Assembly: GCF_015223355.1 (NCBI RefSeq)
Contig: NZ_JADFFK010000023.1
Location: forward strand, 1-64,000
Reading direction: 5' to 3'
From: Salipiger mangrovisoli
Lineage (GTDB): Bacteria; Pseudomonadota; Alphaproteobacteria; Rhodobacterales; Rhodobacteraceae
DNA length: 64,000 nucleotides
Shown: positions 18,750-28,660 of the stretch, in pieces
Position numbering within the stretch: the stretch's first letter is position 1
Layout: every line of letters begins with the position of its first letter
Notes under the pieces: model-generated
Seen by the model: only the letters and a program-made list of their open reading frames with translations
Database searches by the model: none
What the model was told of the DNA's origin: nothing
Translations under genes and position numbers: made by a program

Positions 18750-19535
18750 ATGACGCAAGGACTGGCGGTCGGGGTGATCGGAGGCACGGGGATGCTTGGG
18801 CGCAGCCTGGTTGCCGGGCTGCTGGACAGCGGCCTGCTTCGGTCAGGCGCGCTTTGGGTGGCCAACCGTTCCGGCACCCGAGGCGCTCTGCCGGAGGAGG
18901 TTCGGGTGACGGCGGATGCGCAGGAGTTGGTCGCAGGTTGCGACGTGGTCATCCTCTCGATCCCGCCGGCGCAGTTTGGCGCCCTGGACCTGGACGCCTC
19001 GGGCCGTCTGGTGATCTCGGTGATGGCTGGCGTGTCGCTTGCACGGCTCGCGGAGCGCAGCGGGGCCTCGCGGGTGGTGCGTGCCATGTCGAGCCCGGCG
19101 GCGGCACGAGGGCTGGCCTTCTCGCCCTGGTGCGGTGCGATCGGGGATGCGGACAGGGCGCGGGTGACGGCGCTGCTTGCGGCCTGGGGGAAGACGGCCG
19201 AAGTGGCGGACGAGTCGCAGATCGAGCTTTTCACCGCGATGACCGGCCCGGTGCCGGGCTTCGTCGCGCAGTTCGCGGCCTGTATGGCCGAGTTCGCCAC
19301 CCGCCGCGGCATCTCACCGAGTGTTGCCGACATGGCGGTACGCCAGCTTTTCCTATCGGCCGGCGAGATGATGGCGCAGGGGGCGGCCTCGCCACAGGAC
19401 CACGTGCAGGAGATGGTCGACTATGCCGGAACCACTGCCGAGGGGCTGTTGGCGATGCAGGCCGCGGGCGTGCAGAGGGTCGTCGACATCGGGCTCGACG
19501 CGGCGGTTGCGCGCACGCGGAAGATTGCCGGTTAG
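18750..19535 (+). CDS. Pyrroline-5-carboxylate reductase-like protein
   Basis: A 261-residue protein with an N-terminal Rossmann fold (VGVIGGTGMLGRSLVAGLL), the internal ISVMAGVSL and VRAMSSPAA elements, and the C-terminal dimerisation helix part FTAMTGPVPGFVAQF typical of the ProC family. True ProC makes proline from pyrroline-5-carboxylate with NAD(P)H. The conserved ProC motif is altered here (MSSPAAARG rather than MPNTPA), so it may be a paralogue with another substrate. ATG 18750 has GAAGGAGG upstream. It is divergent from the AAA ATPase and convergent with cpaA, ending 9 bp from it. Confidence 0.75.
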   Translation: MTQGLAVGVIGGTGMLGRSLVAGLLDSGLLRSGALWVANRSGTRGALPEEVRVTADAQELVAGCDVVILSIPPAQFGALDLDASGRLVISVMAGVSLARLAERSGASRVVRAMSSPAAARGLAFSPWCGAIGDADRARVTALLAAWGKTAEVADESQIELFTAMTGPVPGFVAQFAACMAEFATRRGISPSVADMAVRQLFLSAGEMMAQGAASPQDHVQEMVDYAGTTAEGLLAMQAAGVQRVVDIGLDAAVARTRKIAG

Positions 19536-19544
19536 GGAAGGGGC

Positions 19545-20051
19545 TCAGACCGGGGCGGTGCCGTAGAGCGCTCCGAGCAGCAGATAGAGCACCAGCGTTC
19601 CGGCCAGTGCCAGCCCCATTGGAAATCGGCTGCCGGTTTCCCAGCTTTTCCAGTCAGGGGCGAGCTTGCGCAGCGGCGTCGCGCGCATGATCCTGTGGCT
19701 GGCGAAGGCGCCAAGCAGGGTTGCGGCGAACAGTGCCATGACGAAACGCAGATCGCCCAGGTGGATGAAGGGCGCGGCCGCGGCGGCGAATTTCGCGTCA
19801 CCGGCACCGACCGCGCCGCCGGCGTTGAGTGCGATCCCCGCGACCAGCACCGCCAGCATCTGCACCAGGCGCCAGCCGTATTCTCCGAGCGGCAGCACGA
19901 AGGGGCCGAGCACAACGAAGATCGCCGCGAGGGCGATCACCGACTTGTTGAGGATCCGCATGTATTTCATGTCGGTGAAACAGACCCAGAGGCACACCAC
20001 CAGGACCGGTGGCAGGAACCAGAGGGCGGCGGTTGCGGAGATCACCAGCAT
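19545..20051 (-). CDS. cpaA: Tad pilus prepilin peptidase
   Basis: Inner-membrane aspartyl protease of 168 residues (CpaA/TadV type) that cleaves the Flp prepilin leader. Both catalytic aspartates can be placed: D27 in FTDMKYMR and D85 in GAGDAKF (the GxGD motif). Hydrophobic segments surround both sites. It lacks the N-terminal methylase domain of PilD, as is normal for this subgroup. Last gene of the minus-strand tad cluster, 10 bp after the TPR lipoprotein gene. Confidence 0.92.
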   Translation of the reverse strand: MLVISATAALWFLPPVLVVCLWVCFTDMKYMRILNKSVIALAAIFVVLGPFVLPLGEYGWRLVQMLAVLVAGIALNAGGAVGAGDAKFAAAAAPFIHLGDLRFVMALFAATLLGAFASHRIMRATPLRKLAPDWKSWETGSRFPMGLALAGTLVLYLLLGALYGTAPV

Positions 20052-20061
20052 GTTCTCCGCC

Positions 20062-20922
20062 TCAGTTGGTCACCGTGCCTTCCAGCGCGTCGAGAGCGCG
20101 GGCGGCGGCTTCGAAATGCTGCGGATGGGTTTCCACCGCGTCGCGCAGCAGCCCCTTCCCGATCTCCACGTCGCCGCGCTTGACCGCAGCGAGCCCGAGC
20201 GTCTGGAGCAGCTCGGCGCGCTCGATCTGGGTCATCTGCATGACCGGCAGCGCGTAGTTGCCCTGCGCGCCGCGCGCCAGAACAAGGTTGTTCTTGGCGG
20301 TGAAGAGCTTGGGGTCCTGCCGGATGGCGTCGGCAAACAGCTTTTCCGCGTCGGCGTAGTCGCCGCGCGACAGCTTGGAGTAGCCCCAGTTGTTGAGCAC
20401 CGAGGCAGGCTTCGTGGTCAGCCCCGAGGCAATCTCGTAGAAGCTGTCGGCCTTCTGCCACTGCTGGTGGCTGTCGGCGATCATCGCCTCGAGGCGATAG
20501 CGCTGGAAGGTCTCGTGGGTGGGTGGGATGGCATCGAGCACCTGCTCGGCCTGGTCCCACTTGTTGTTGCGGATCAGCGCGTCGGCCAGGGCGACGCGGT
20601 CCTCGTTTGTCGCGCCCTGATGGGCGATGACCTGCGACCAGGCGGTGGTGGCCTCGGGGTAGCGCTTGGCGCGCACCAGAGACTTCGCAAGACCGCGCTG
20701 GAAGTCGATCCGGTTCGGATCCTGTTCGGCGCTGCGCGAGAAGTAGGCCACGGCCTCGTCCGGGTCTCCGGCGGTGAGCATCACCTCGGTCAACCCGGCA
20801 CCGTCGATGGCGTTGACGCTGGAAAACTCGCGATCCACCGCGTCCTTGTCGATGTCTTTGCCGCAGGCGGACAGTGCAAGACACCCCGTCGCAAGGGCGA
20901 TCAAAACATTCCGGTGGCGCAT
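20062..20922 (-). CDS. tadD: TadD-like TPR lipoprotein (second)
   Basis: A 286-residue outer-membrane lipoprotein candidate: signal peptide with lipobox LSAC (Cys 19), followed by several tetratricopeptide repeats from about residue 45 to 270. TadD acts as a pilotin-like factor for secretin assembly in characterised tad systems. Two TPR lipoproteins stand in tandem here; this one is the longer and closer to typical TadD in length. It lies in the tad operon. Confidence 0.82.
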   Translation of the reverse strand: MRHRNVLIALATGCLALSACGKDIDKDAVDREFSSVNAIDGAGLTEVMLTAGDPDEAVAYFSRSAEQDPNRIDFQRGLAKSLVRAKRYPEATTAWSQVIAHQGATNEDRVALADALIRNNKWDQAEQVLDAIPPTHETFQRYRLEAMIADSHQQWQKADSFYEIASGLTTKPASVLNNWGYSKLSRGDYADAEKLFADAIRQDPKLFTAKNNLVLARGAQGNYALPVMQMTQIERAELLQTLGLAAVKRGDVEIGKGLLRDAVETHPQHFEAAARALDALEGTVTN

Positions 20923-20988
20923 TTCCTGCGTCCTTTTGCTGCTCGTGCCTCTTGCGCTGGCCCTGCCGCCGCCCCGGAGGGGGAGACC

Positions 20989-21576
20989 TCAGCCATCGCG
21001 CCGGATCAGGAAATCTCCGCTGCCCCGGCGAACCAGCCTATAGTCTTGATTTTGCGCCGGATCATAACCGGTATCGTCGCGCTTTGCGAGCGCCAAGCGC
21101 AGATTGTCGCGAATTGCGTCACTTTCGCCGTTGTCCAGGGCGTAGGCGCGCCGAAATATCTCGGCGGCCTCGGAGGTTTGGCCACTTTCGATCAGCACGA
21201 CACCAAGATTGTTCCAGGCCTCGGGCCAGGTCGGTTCGACCTCGACAGCGCGGCGCAGCAGCGTCTCGGCCTGACCGAGGCGCCCCAGCGCGAGGTTGGC
21301 GGACCCGAGCGAACTGAGCACCTCGGCGGTCAGCCCGTTGCTGCCGGCGGCACGGGTGTAGGCCTCGAGCGCAAGCTCGGCCTCGCCGGCCTGCATCAGC
21401 CGGTGCCCGACGAGAAGCTGGTCCACCTCTGCGCCGCGCGGATCGAGCGTCGGCGCGTAGGGCGTGCCGCGCTGCTGCTCCAGCGTCGCCGGGCCGCCGA
21501 AACCACCAAGGCCGCCCGTTGAGCAGGCGGCCAGGCAGACGAGGACGGCGGCGGCACAGGCCGGGCGTGGGGACAT
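20989..21576 (-). CDS. TadD-like TPR lipoprotein (first, short)
   Basis: A 195-residue lipoprotein with lipobox LAAC (Cys 18), a glycine-rich linker and about three TPR units between residues 50 and 150 (including LEAYTRAAGSNGL, then AETLLRRAVEVEPTWPEAW). The C-terminal 45 residues are charged and lack TPRs. It starts 4 bp after the tadC stop, so it is co-translated with the secretion motor genes. Probably a partner or paralogue of the TadD protein downstream. Confidence 0.8.
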   Translation of the reverse strand: MSPRPACAAAVLVCLAACSTGGLGGFGGPATLEQQRGTPYAPTLDPRGAEVDQLLVGHRLMQAGEAELALEAYTRAAGSNGLTAEVLSSLGSANLALGRLGQAETLLRRAVEVEPTWPEAWNNLGVVLIESGQTSEAAEIFRRAYALDNGESDAIRDNLRLALAKRDDTGYDPAQNQDYRLVRRGSGDFLIRRDG

Positions 21577-21580
21577 GATG

Positions 21581-22552
21581 TCAGTTCGTTAAGGTTGCCA
21601 GTTTCCCGATACCCACGAGCGACGGACCGACCAGGATGATCATCAGCGGGGGCACCGTCAGCATCATAGTGGTGAGCGTCATCTTTGTCGGCAGCTTGTT
21701 GGCCTTTTCCTCGGCCCGCATGACTCTTTTGTCACGCATCTCGGCGGCATAGACGCGCAGCGCGTCGGCGATCGAGGTGCCGAAGCTTGCCGCCTGGTTC
21801 AGCACCACGACGAAGGACGACACATCGTGCACCCCGCAGCGCTCTCCCATGTCGGAAAGCACCGCGGTCTTTTCCTTACCCGCTTTCAGCTCGTAGCAGA
21901 CCATCTCGAACTCGTCGGCCAATGCGGCGTAAGAGGCCCGCAGCTCGCGGGCGACGCGGTTGATCGATTGGTCGAGCGACTGGCCGGCCTCGACGCAGAC
22001 CAGCATCATGTCGAGCGCATCGGGAAAGCCTTCCTCGATCTGCTGGCGGCGCTCCTCGACCCGGCGGGTCACCCAGTACTTCGGGGCGAAATAGCCGAAG
22101 GCCCCCGGCGTGATCATCCACAGCATCTTGGTGTGCAGCGGCGCGTCCGGCGTGTCGAGCACGAGAAGGTAGTAGACCGAGCCAGCGGCGAGCAGGCCCA
22201 GCCCGAGTGTCATCTGCGCAAGATAGTAAAGCCGTACCGCATCGCGCGAGCGATACCCGGCCTGCAGCAGCTTCTTGCGCACCGCGCTGAGCTCTTCCTC
22301 GGTCGTCGGCTCGAGGTACTGCGCGTATTTGTTCAGCTTCTCGTTGCGGCGGGTGTCTCGGAGCACCGCGCGGGTGTCCTTCGCCATCGTCTCCCGAGAG
22401 GTCTCGCGCAGTTTCTCCATCGGATCGGGGCGCGAGCGCAGCATGAGCGGAATGCTGGCAAGAAGCAGGACGAAGGCGAGCCCTGCGACCGCCATGAGCG
22501 GGCCGGCCGGGCCAAGGCGTGCGATCAGCAATGCATTGAGCGTATCGAGCAT
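21581..22552 (-). CDS. tadC: Tad pilus inner-membrane platform protein TadC
   Basis: A 323-residue membrane protein with a T2SF (GspF-like) domain at about 175-300 containing FPDALDMMLVCVEAGQSLDQ and four hydrophobic segments. TadB and TadC form the inner-membrane platform that couples the CpaF ATPase to pilus assembly. A GTG at 22561 would add three residues; ATG 22552 has GAGG eight bases upstream and is preferred. The tadB stop lies 11 bp upstream. Confidence 0.93.
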   Translation of the reverse strand: MLDTLNALLIARLGPAGPLMAVAGLAFVLLLASIPLMLRSRPDPMEKLRETSRETMAKDTRAVLRDTRRNEKLNKYAQYLEPTTEEELSAVRKKLLQAGYRSRDAVRLYYLAQMTLGLGLLAAGSVYYLLVLDTPDAPLHTKMLWMITPGAFGYFAPKYWVTRRVEERRQQIEEGFPDALDMMLVCVEAGQSLDQSINRVARELRASYAALADEFEMVCYELKAGKEKTAVLSDMGERCGVHDVSSFVVVLNQAASFGTSIADALRVYAAEMRDKRVMRAEEKANKLPTKMTLTTMMLTVPPLMIILVGPSLVGIGKLATLTN

Positions 22553-22562
22553 GACGGGCACC

Positions 22563-23528
22563 TCAGACTTTGATGTTCACCAGGATCCGCATCACGATGA
22601 GATTGAGGATCAGGAAGATGGCGACAGCGAAACAGGCGGGGATGAAGAGGGCGTGGTTGAGCACCTCGTCGTAATAGTGCGGATCGAGCACCTGGATCGC
22701 GACCAGCACGAAGACCGGGAATCCCGACAGGAACTTGCCGGACCATTGCGCCTCGGCGGTGATCGCCTTGACCCGGCGGAACAGGCGGAACCGGGCGCGG
22801 ATCACCTTGGCAAGCCCTTCGAGGATTTCGGCGAGGTTGCCGCCCGATTGCTGCTGGATGCTGACCGCAACCGCAAGGAACCGCATGTCCTGCATGTCGA
22901 GCCGTTCGGCCATGTGCTTGAGCGCCTCGCCGATGTCGCGGCCGTAAGTGGCCTCGTCCGAGATCACCCCGAATTCCGTTGCCAGCGGGTCTTTGATCTC
23001 TTTCGAGACGATGCTGATTGCCGAGCTGAACGGATAGCCGACGCGCAGGCTGCGCACCATCAGTTCGACCGCGTCGGGCAGCTGTTCCTCGATCAGCGCG
23101 AGGCGCTTCTTGGCCTTGCCGTTGACCCACATGTAGACGCCGCCGACCCCGATGAGGATGCCCATCACCAGACGTACCGGCAGCGTGGCAGCGGTGCCGA
23201 AGGTGAGCGCGACGAAAGCCAGCAGGCTGACGCCCACCATGATCAGGATGAGCTGCTGCGGGGTGAAGGCGAGCGCCGCCTTCTGCGCGCGGTCCGCGAG
23301 CAGCGAGTAGAGCGGAATCCCCCGATTCTTGCTGTGCTGGTCCATCTCCTTGCGGAGCGTGGCAAGAACATCCTCGCGCGAGGTGGTCTTGTTCAGCATG
23401 TCGAGACGGCGGTTCACCTTGCTGTTCAGCCGGATCGATTTTCCGAAGGCGACAAGATAGATGCCCTCGACCAGCACCAGCACGCCGATGAAGATCAGAC
23501 CGTAGATGATAGGTTCAGCGCTGAGCAT
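22563..23528 (-). CDS. tadB: Tad pilus inner-membrane platform protein TadB
   Basis: A 321-residue membrane protein with an N-terminal anchor helix, a helical cytoplasmic part, a T2SF domain at about 150-280 (QLPDAVELMVRSLRVGYPF, QQQSGGNLAEILE) and two C-terminal helices. It is the partner of TadC. The start codon lies 3 bp after the cpaF stop, consistent with coupled translation. Confidence 0.93.
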   Translation of the reverse strand: MLSAEPIIYGLIFIGVLVLVEGIYLVAFGKSIRLNSKVNRRLDMLNKTTSREDVLATLRKEMDQHSKNRGIPLYSLLADRAQKAALAFTPQQLILIMVGVSLLAFVALTFGTAATLPVRLVMGILIGVGGVYMWVNGKAKKRLALIEEQLPDAVELMVRSLRVGYPFSSAISIVSKEIKDPLATEFGVISDEATYGRDIGEALKHMAERLDMQDMRFLAVAVSIQQQSGGNLAEILEGLAKVIRARFRLFRRVKAITAEAQWSGKFLSGFPVFVLVAIQVLDPHYYDEVLNHALFIPACFAVAIFLILNLIVMRILVNIKV

Positions 23529-23531
23529 GGC

Positions 23532-24977
23532 TTACTCCGGGCGGAAAGGTTCGTAGATCGACGGCGGCACGTCGTAGCCCCACATGCGGAAGCGCTCGGA
23601 ATAGTGGCTGCGCACGCCGGTGGCGGTGAAGTGGCCGATGATCTTGTTGTCCGGAGTAAGTCCGACCCGCTGGTAGCGGAACACCTCCTGCATCGAGATC
23701 ACGTCGCCCTCCATGCCGGTGATCTCGCTGATCGAGGTCATCCGGCGCGAGCCGTCCTGTAGGCGGCTGGCCTGCACGAGGATATTGACCGCCGAGGAGA
23801 TCTGGCTGCGCATCGCCTTGAGCGGCATCTCTACCCCGGCCATGGCGATCATGTTCTCGAGGCGGGAGATGGCGTCGCGCGGGTTGTTGGCGTGGATCGT
23901 GGTCATCGAGCCGTCGTGGCCGGTGTTCATCGCCTGTAGCATGTCGATCACCTCTTCGCCGCGGGTCTCGCCGACGATGATGCGGTCGGGGCGCATCCGC
24001 AGGGCGTTCTTCAGGCAGTCGCGCGGGGTGACCGCGCCCTTGCCCTCGACGTTCGGCGGACGGCTTTCCATGCGGCCCACGTGGGTCTGCTGGAGCTGGA
24101 GTTCGGCCGTGTCCTCGATGGTCAGGATGCGTTCGGAATCGTCGATGAAGGAGGACAGGGCATTGAGCGTGGTGGTCTTGCCCGAACCGGTACCGCCCGA
24201 GACGATGACATTGAGCCGTGTGGCGACGGCGGCCTGCAGATAGACAGCCATCTCCTCGGTGAAGGCGCCGAACTGCACCAGGTCGTCGATGCCAAGCTTG
24301 TCCTTCTTGAATTTCCGGATCGACACCAGCGAGCCATCGACGGCGATCGGTGGCACCATGGCGTTGAAGCGCGAGCCATCCGCCAGGCGGGCGTCGACAT
24401 AGGGGTTGGATTCATCAACCCGGCGGCCCACGGCGGACACGATCTTGTCGATGATCCGCATCAGGTGCCGCTCGTCCTTGAACGTCACGTCCGAGAGTTG
24501 CAGCTTCCCGCTGCGTTCGACGAAAATCTGATGCGGCCCGTTGACGAGAATATCCGAGACCGTGTCGTCCTTGAGCAGGGTTTCGAGCGGGCCGAGCCCC
24601 TTCACCTCGTCATAGAGTTCCTGGTTCAGCGTGCTGCGTTCCTCGCGGTTCAGCACGATGCCCCTTTCCTGCAGGGATTCCGTGGCGATCGCGGCGATTT
24701 CCTCGCGCAGCTCGGCCTCGCTGGCCTGGTCGATGGCGGCAAGGTTCAAGTTGTCCAGAAGGGCGCGGTGCAGTTCGAGCTTGATTTCGCCCATGCGCTC
24801 CTTGCGTTTCTTCTCGCGGTCCTGCGGCCCGGCCTCGGCGGCGCGCTTGGGCAGCGGCTTGCGCATCGCCTGCGGCCGCGCGTCGGTGTCTACGGGAACC
24901 ATTTTCGGTGTCGCCGCCTCGACCGGGGCAGGGGCCGCGGCCGGCTGAGGGGAGGGTTTCTTGTAACGCGAGAACAT
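23532..24977 (-). CDS. cpaF: Tad pilus assembly ATPase CpaF/TadA
   Basis: Hexameric secretion ATPase of 481 residues that drives Flp pilus assembly. After a variable, basic N-terminal 60 residues comes the N-terminal domain, then Walker A GGTGSGKT at 261-268, the Asp box ([11 protein letters not shown]), Walker B region ([12 protein letters not shown]) and the His box ([12 protein letters not shown]). AGGAG stands upstream of ATG 24977. Confidence 0.96.
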   Translation of the reverse strand: MFSRYKKPSPQPAAAPAPVEAATPKMVPVDTDARPQAMRKPLPKRAAEAGPQDREKKRKERMGEIKLELHRALLDNLNLAAIDQASEAELREEIAAIATESLQERGIVLNREERSTLNQELYDEVKGLGPLETLLKDDTVSDILVNGPHQIFVERSGKLQLSDVTFKDERHLMRIIDKIVSAVGRRVDESNPYVDARLADGSRFNAMVPPIAVDGSLVSIRKFKKDKLGIDDLVQFGAFTEEMAVYLQAAVATRLNVIVSGGTGSGKTTTLNALSSFIDDSERILTIEDTAELQLQQTHVGRMESRPPNVEGKGAVTPRDCLKNALRMRPDRIIVGETRGEEVIDMLQAMNTGHDGSMTTIHANNPRDAISRLENMIAMAGVEMPLKAMRSQISSAVNILVQASRLQDGSRRMTSISEITGMEGDVISMQEVFRYQRVGLTPDNKIIGHFTATGVRSHYSERFRMWGYDVPPSIYEPFRPE

Positions 24978-24989
24978 TGCGGGCTCCTA

Positions 24990-26240
24990 TCACGCGGCTT
25001 CCGCATCCGACTGGCCGATGGCGTAAAGCTCGGCGGCCAGCTTGGCGATTTCCTTGCGCAGCGGGTTCTTGGCCGCCTGCTTGGCCAGGGGCAGGCCATG
25101 GTCGCCGGCCATCTGGACCTGCTTGCCGCCGTCGGGCAGCATCGCGCTGAAGTCGATCCCCAGGCCCTCGGCCATGCGCTTGGCGCGGGTCTTGCCGGGC
25201 AAGTCGGTGAATTTCGGCGCGTGGTTGACCACGAAGCGGATTTTCTCGAAGGGCAGGTCCTCGGATTGCAGCGCGCGCTTGAGGCGCAGCGCGTTCTGCG
25301 CCGAGCGCATGTCCAGCTCGACCAGCGCGAAGTAGACCTGAGCCTCGGTCAGGACCCTGTCCGTCCAATGGGTGATGGTCGTCGGCAGATCGACGACGAC
25401 GAAGTCGAAATGCTCGCGCGCGGTGTCGAGCAGGCGCTTCACGTCCTCGGGCGTGAGCATGTCGAGCGGCAGCAGGTCCGCCGGGGCGGTCAGCACGTGC
25501 AGCTTTTCATCGACGGTGGTCAGCGCCTGACCGAAGCTGTCGCCGTCCATCGACGCAATGTCGCTCAACAGTTCAAAGACCGCTTCGCGGCGGGGCAGGT
25601 CGAGATAGGTGGCGACGGCACCGAATTGCAGGCCGAAATCGATCAGGCAGACGCGGGGCGCGCCGTTCTTGCGCACGGTGGCAAGTTCCCAGGCGAGGTT
25701 CACCGCGAAAGTGGTCGCGCCGCATCCGCCGGCCATGCCGTGCACCGCGATGAGAACGCCGTCACCTCCGCCCTTGAGCGCAACGCCCTCGGGCGCGGCG
25801 GGAGTCTCGGCCGCGAGGCGGGCCGCTTCGGCGCGGCTGCGGAAGCGGGCGACCGCGGCGGCCAGTTCGCCCTCGGGAAGTGGGTAGGGCGCAAATTCGT
25901 CCGCACCGCCGCGCAGCAGCTTGTGCAGGGAGGCAGGGGTCACGTCCTCGGCGATCAGCACGATCTTGATGCCGCGTTCGGCAGCGCGGGCGATGATCTG
26001 GGTAAGCAGCGGCAGATTGTTCTCGTCCTCGCTGTCGATGGCCAGGGCGATGAACTCCAGCGAGGCGGCATCGGGCTGGCTCAGGAAGGTCAGCGCGTCC
26101 TCGAAGCCAAGGTCTCCCCAGGCCTCGCCAAGCAGGGCTTCCATATCCTCGATGAGCAGGTCGAAGGTCTGCACGTCCCGGCTGACGGTGCAGGCCAAGA
26201 TCGGCGCAGGGGCTGGCTGCCGCTCGGGAATAGTTGTCAT
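24990..26240 (-). CDS. cpaE: Tad pilus polar-localisation ATPase CpaE/TadZ
   Basis: A 416-residue protein with an N-terminal atypical receiver-like domain (about 15-140) and a MinD/ParA-type ATPase domain from about 155. The deviant Walker A reads GGCGATT. TadZ/CpaE places the secretion system in the cell. ATG 26240 follows AAGAAG; a longer start adds 21 arginine-rich residues and is unlikely. The cpaF start is 12 bp downstream. Confidence 0.92.
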   Translation of the reverse strand: MTTIPERQPAPAPILACTVSRDVQTFDLLIEDMEALLGEAWGDLGFEDALTFLSQPDAASLEFIALAIDSEDENNLPLLTQIIARAAERGIKIVLIAEDVTPASLHKLLRGGADEFAPYPLPEGELAAAVARFRSRAEAARLAAETPAAPEGVALKGGGDGVLIAVHGMAGGCGATTFAVNLAWELATVRKNGAPRVCLIDFGLQFGAVATYLDLPRREAVFELLSDIASMDGDSFGQALTTVDEKLHVLTAPADLLPLDMLTPEDVKRLLDTAREHFDFVVVDLPTTITHWTDRVLTEAQVYFALVELDMRSAQNALRLKRALQSEDLPFEKIRFVVNHAPKFTDLPGKTRAKRMAEGLGIDFSAMLPDGGKQVQMAGDHGLPLAKQAAKNPLRKEIAKLAAELYAIGQSDAEAA

Positions 26241-26402
26241 TCTTCTTGTCCTTTGCCTCACGCGGGGGCGGTGGCAAAGGGTGCTTGTCGTGAATGTGCG
26301 CACCTTGCCCGCCGCTCTGTCCCTCGACTCGGAAGCCGTGCCGGGAGCGACCCGCTAGTGCAGAAAATGTCGGTCAAGTGGGGCAACATTTTGTCCGAAA
26401 AA

Positions 26403-26416
26403 CCGTAATTGTACGG
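26403..26416. promoter_or_regulatory. Small inverted repeat upstream of cpaE
   Basis: CCGTA-ATTG-TACGG in a 204-bp gap between the ompA-like gene and cpaE. The gap is unusually AT-rich for this locus, so a second promoter for the motor genes is possible. No convincing -35/-10 pair is visible. Confidence 0.3.
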
Positions 26417-26444
26417 AATTGTCGGACGATCCCCGGCAGCGCGG

Positions 26445-27110
26445 TCAGAGCCCGCCGGAGCCCTCCGAGAGCGACGTGCCGCTCAGGCCCGTGGCCGGTT
26501 CCGCGCTGCGCACGTATTCCCGGTAGATGACTTGCGCGTATTTGCCGTCCAGCAGGGACGGGTGGCCGGCGACAAAACCCGACACCTCGGTGATGGTGCG
26601 CCGGTTGCGGCGCTCGCGTCCCTCGGTGACGACGAGCGGCTGTGTTTCGCCAAAGGAAACGACGGCCTCGAGCCGCGACGGCGAGATACCGAGGGTCGCG
26701 AGGTAGCGCACCACCGCCTGAGCTCGGCGCAGGCCGAGCGACTTGTTGTAGGCAGAGCTGCCGACCAGATCGGTGTGCCCGTAGACGCGGAAGCGCACTT
26801 CGGGGAATTGGCGGATCCAGCTGGCCTGGCGGCGCAAAATCCCCTGCGCCTCGGCGTCGAGCTGACTGCTGTTGAAGGCGAAGGTCACCATGCTGGGCAC
26901 CTCCGCGGCAAACCGGGTGGAGAGATCGTGCACGTAGCTCTCCTGACCGGTCATCACCAGCGTGTTGGTCATCGTGGCATTGCCGAAGGCGCCATCGTCG
27001 ACGCCCGAGCCGCTTTCATGCCCCGAGCAGGCCGCGAGCAGGGCGAGGCCCGTGGCAGCACCCGCGATCCGGAGCCTGCGGAAACCGGTCTTTTGCTGAA
27101 GAACCTGCAT
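26445..27110 (-). CDS. OmpA-family lipoprotein in the tad locus
   Basis: A 221-residue lipoprotein with lipobox LAAC (Cys 28) and an OmpA/MotB peptidoglycan-binding domain at about 65-180 (FAFNSSQLDAEAQGIL, then VYGHTDLVGSSAYNKSLGLRRAQ). OmpA-like proteins in alphaproteobacterial tad clusters are thought to anchor the secretin complex to peptidoglycan. The C-terminal 40 residues are variable. It starts 4 bp after the cpaC stop. Confidence 0.88.
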   Translation of the reverse strand: MQVLQQKTGFRRLRIAGAATGLALLAACSGHESGSGVDDGAFGNATMTNTLVMTGQESYVHDLSTRFAAEVPSMVTFAFNSSQLDAEAQGILRRQASWIRQFPEVRFRVYGHTDLVGSSAYNKSLGLRRAQAVVRYLATLGISPSRLEAVVSFGETQPLVVTEGRERRNRRTITEVSGFVAGHPSLLDGKYAQVIYREYVRSAEPATGLSGTSLSEGSGGL

Positions 27111-27114
27111 CGGA

Positions 27115-28533
27115 TCAATCCATCACGTAGCCGTAGGAGCCGCTGAAGTCCTGCTTGGCAACCTCGCCGGCAGCCCCCTTCACGGGCCGGTTGCCCTCGG
27201 CGGCGGTGCGGCCGAACAGGAAGAGGTCGCGTTCCGAGGGCGGCTTGACGCGGTCGGTCGGCAAGGCCAGGGCCTGGCCGCGGGTCGGGGTCACCAGATG
27301 CGGCGTCACGATGATCACCAACTCGGACTGCTGGCGGCTGTATTCGGCGCTGCGGAACAGCGCGCCCAGCACCGGAACGTCGCCAAGCCACGGCACCTGG
27401 CCGTTGAGGTCGGTGAAGTCGTCCTGAAGCAGGCCGGCGATGGCGAAGCTCTCGCCGTCGCGCATTTCGACCGTGGTCGAGGTTTCGCGGCGGCGGAAGG
27501 CGTCGATGTGGATTTGATCCTGGTCGACGCCGTTGGTGCTGTCGATCGACGAGACCGCGGCCTTCAGCTCGAGGTTGATCAGATCGCCATCCACGACGCG
27601 GGGAATGAAGTTCAACTCGACGCCGAAAGGTTTGAAGTCGACCGAGATCGTGCCTTCCTTCTGCGCCACGGGCACCGGGTATTCGCCACCGGCGAGGAAC
27701 TTGGCTTCCTGTCCGGAGAGGGCGGTGAGGTTGGGTTCGGCCAGGGTCCGGACCACGCCCTTGGACTCCAGCGCCTCGAGCAGGATGCCCACCTCGAGCC
27801 CGCCGGCGTTGAAGCCGAAGACGGCCGCGCCTTCGGTGCCGTCGGAGACGGTCACCGCAGAGCCGAGGGCATTGTCGCCGATCCAGTTGCCGGTTTCGGA
27901 GGCCAGCCCCAGGTCGCCGCCCAGCAGGTCGCCGTTCAGCGACAGCGAACTGCGCAGCGTCTTGGCGACGGAGCGCTGCATTTCGGCGAAACGCACCTTC
28001 AGCATGACCTGCTGCACGCCCGCGACGGACAGCAGGTTGGAGACCCGGTCCGGGGCGTAGCGCTGCGCGAGATCCAGCGCGCGGTCGAGTTTCTGGCTGC
28101 TCGAGACGGTGCCAGAAAGCACGATGCCGTCATTGGCGGTGCGCACCTCGATGTTCTCGCCGGGGAGAATCTGGCGCAGGCGTTCCTTGAATTCCGAGAC
28201 ATCGGCGGCGACGCGCACGTCGACATTGGTGATCAGCCGGCCATTGGCGTCGAGAATCGTCAGCGTCGTGGTGCCCGGCGTCTTGCCCAGAACATAGATC
28301 GTCCGGTCGGAGAGCGAGGAAATGTCGGCGATCGACGGGTTGGCGATCGAAAGCTCGGCGAAAGGCGTTTCGCTTTCCACCACCACGGCGCGGTTCATCG
28401 GCACGTTCAGCGCGCTCTCGGTGCCAGTGCGCACGACCCGCAGGCTTTCCGCCCGCGCAAGGCTCGGAGACAGGGCAGTCACGCTCAGCGCCAGCCCAAG
28501 CAGGGCCGCCTTGAGGAAGTTGTCAGCTTTCAT
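27115..28533 (-). CDS. cpaC: Tad pilus outer-membrane secretin CpaC/RcpA
   Basis: A 472-residue secretin that forms the outer-membrane channel. A signal peptide ends near residue 28 (LARA). A BON-like pilus domain and N-domain follow, and the secretin domain (about 230-440) contains LAEPNLTALSGQEAKFLAGGE and the C-terminal VPWLGDVPVLGALF and VIIVTPHLV elements. ATG 28533 gives a clean signal peptide. The gap in front contains a perfect 16-bp palindrome and the cpaB terminator, so it may have its own promoter. Confidence 0.95.
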   Translation of the reverse strand: MKADNFLKAALLGLALSVTALSPSLARAESLRVVRTGTESALNVPMNRAVVVESETPFAELSIANPSIADISSLSDRTIYVLGKTPGTTTLTILDANGRLITNVDVRVAADVSEFKERLRQILPGENIEVRTANDGIVLSGTVSSSQKLDRALDLAQRYAPDRVSNLLSVAGVQQVMLKVRFAEMQRSVAKTLRSSLSLNGDLLGGDLGLASETGNWIGDNALGSAVTVSDGTEGAAVFGFNAGGLEVGILLEALESKGVVRTLAEPNLTALSGQEAKFLAGGEYPVPVAQKEGTISVDFKPFGVELNFIPRVVDGDLINLELKAAVSSIDSTNGVDQDQIHIDAFRRRETSTTVEMRDGESFAIAGLLQDDFTDLNGQVPWLGDVPVLGALFRSAEYSRQQSELVIIVTPHLVTPTRGQALALPTDRVKPPSERDLFLFGRTAAEGNRPVKGAAGEVAKQDFSGSYGYVMD

Positions 28534-28660
28534 GTGACCTGCCTTTCGATCACGTCGATCACGCCTCGGGGGCGGGTCGTGCCGCCCGCTTTTCCAGGCA
28601 CTCTGCGCGCAATCCCGTTTCCATGCAAGAATCAATGGCTTCGCGGCCTGTCCTGCTGTG

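Noticed and set aside
22275-26408. Plus-strand open frames of 495 and 775 codons
   Set aside because: Antisense to the tad genes, with shadow composition.
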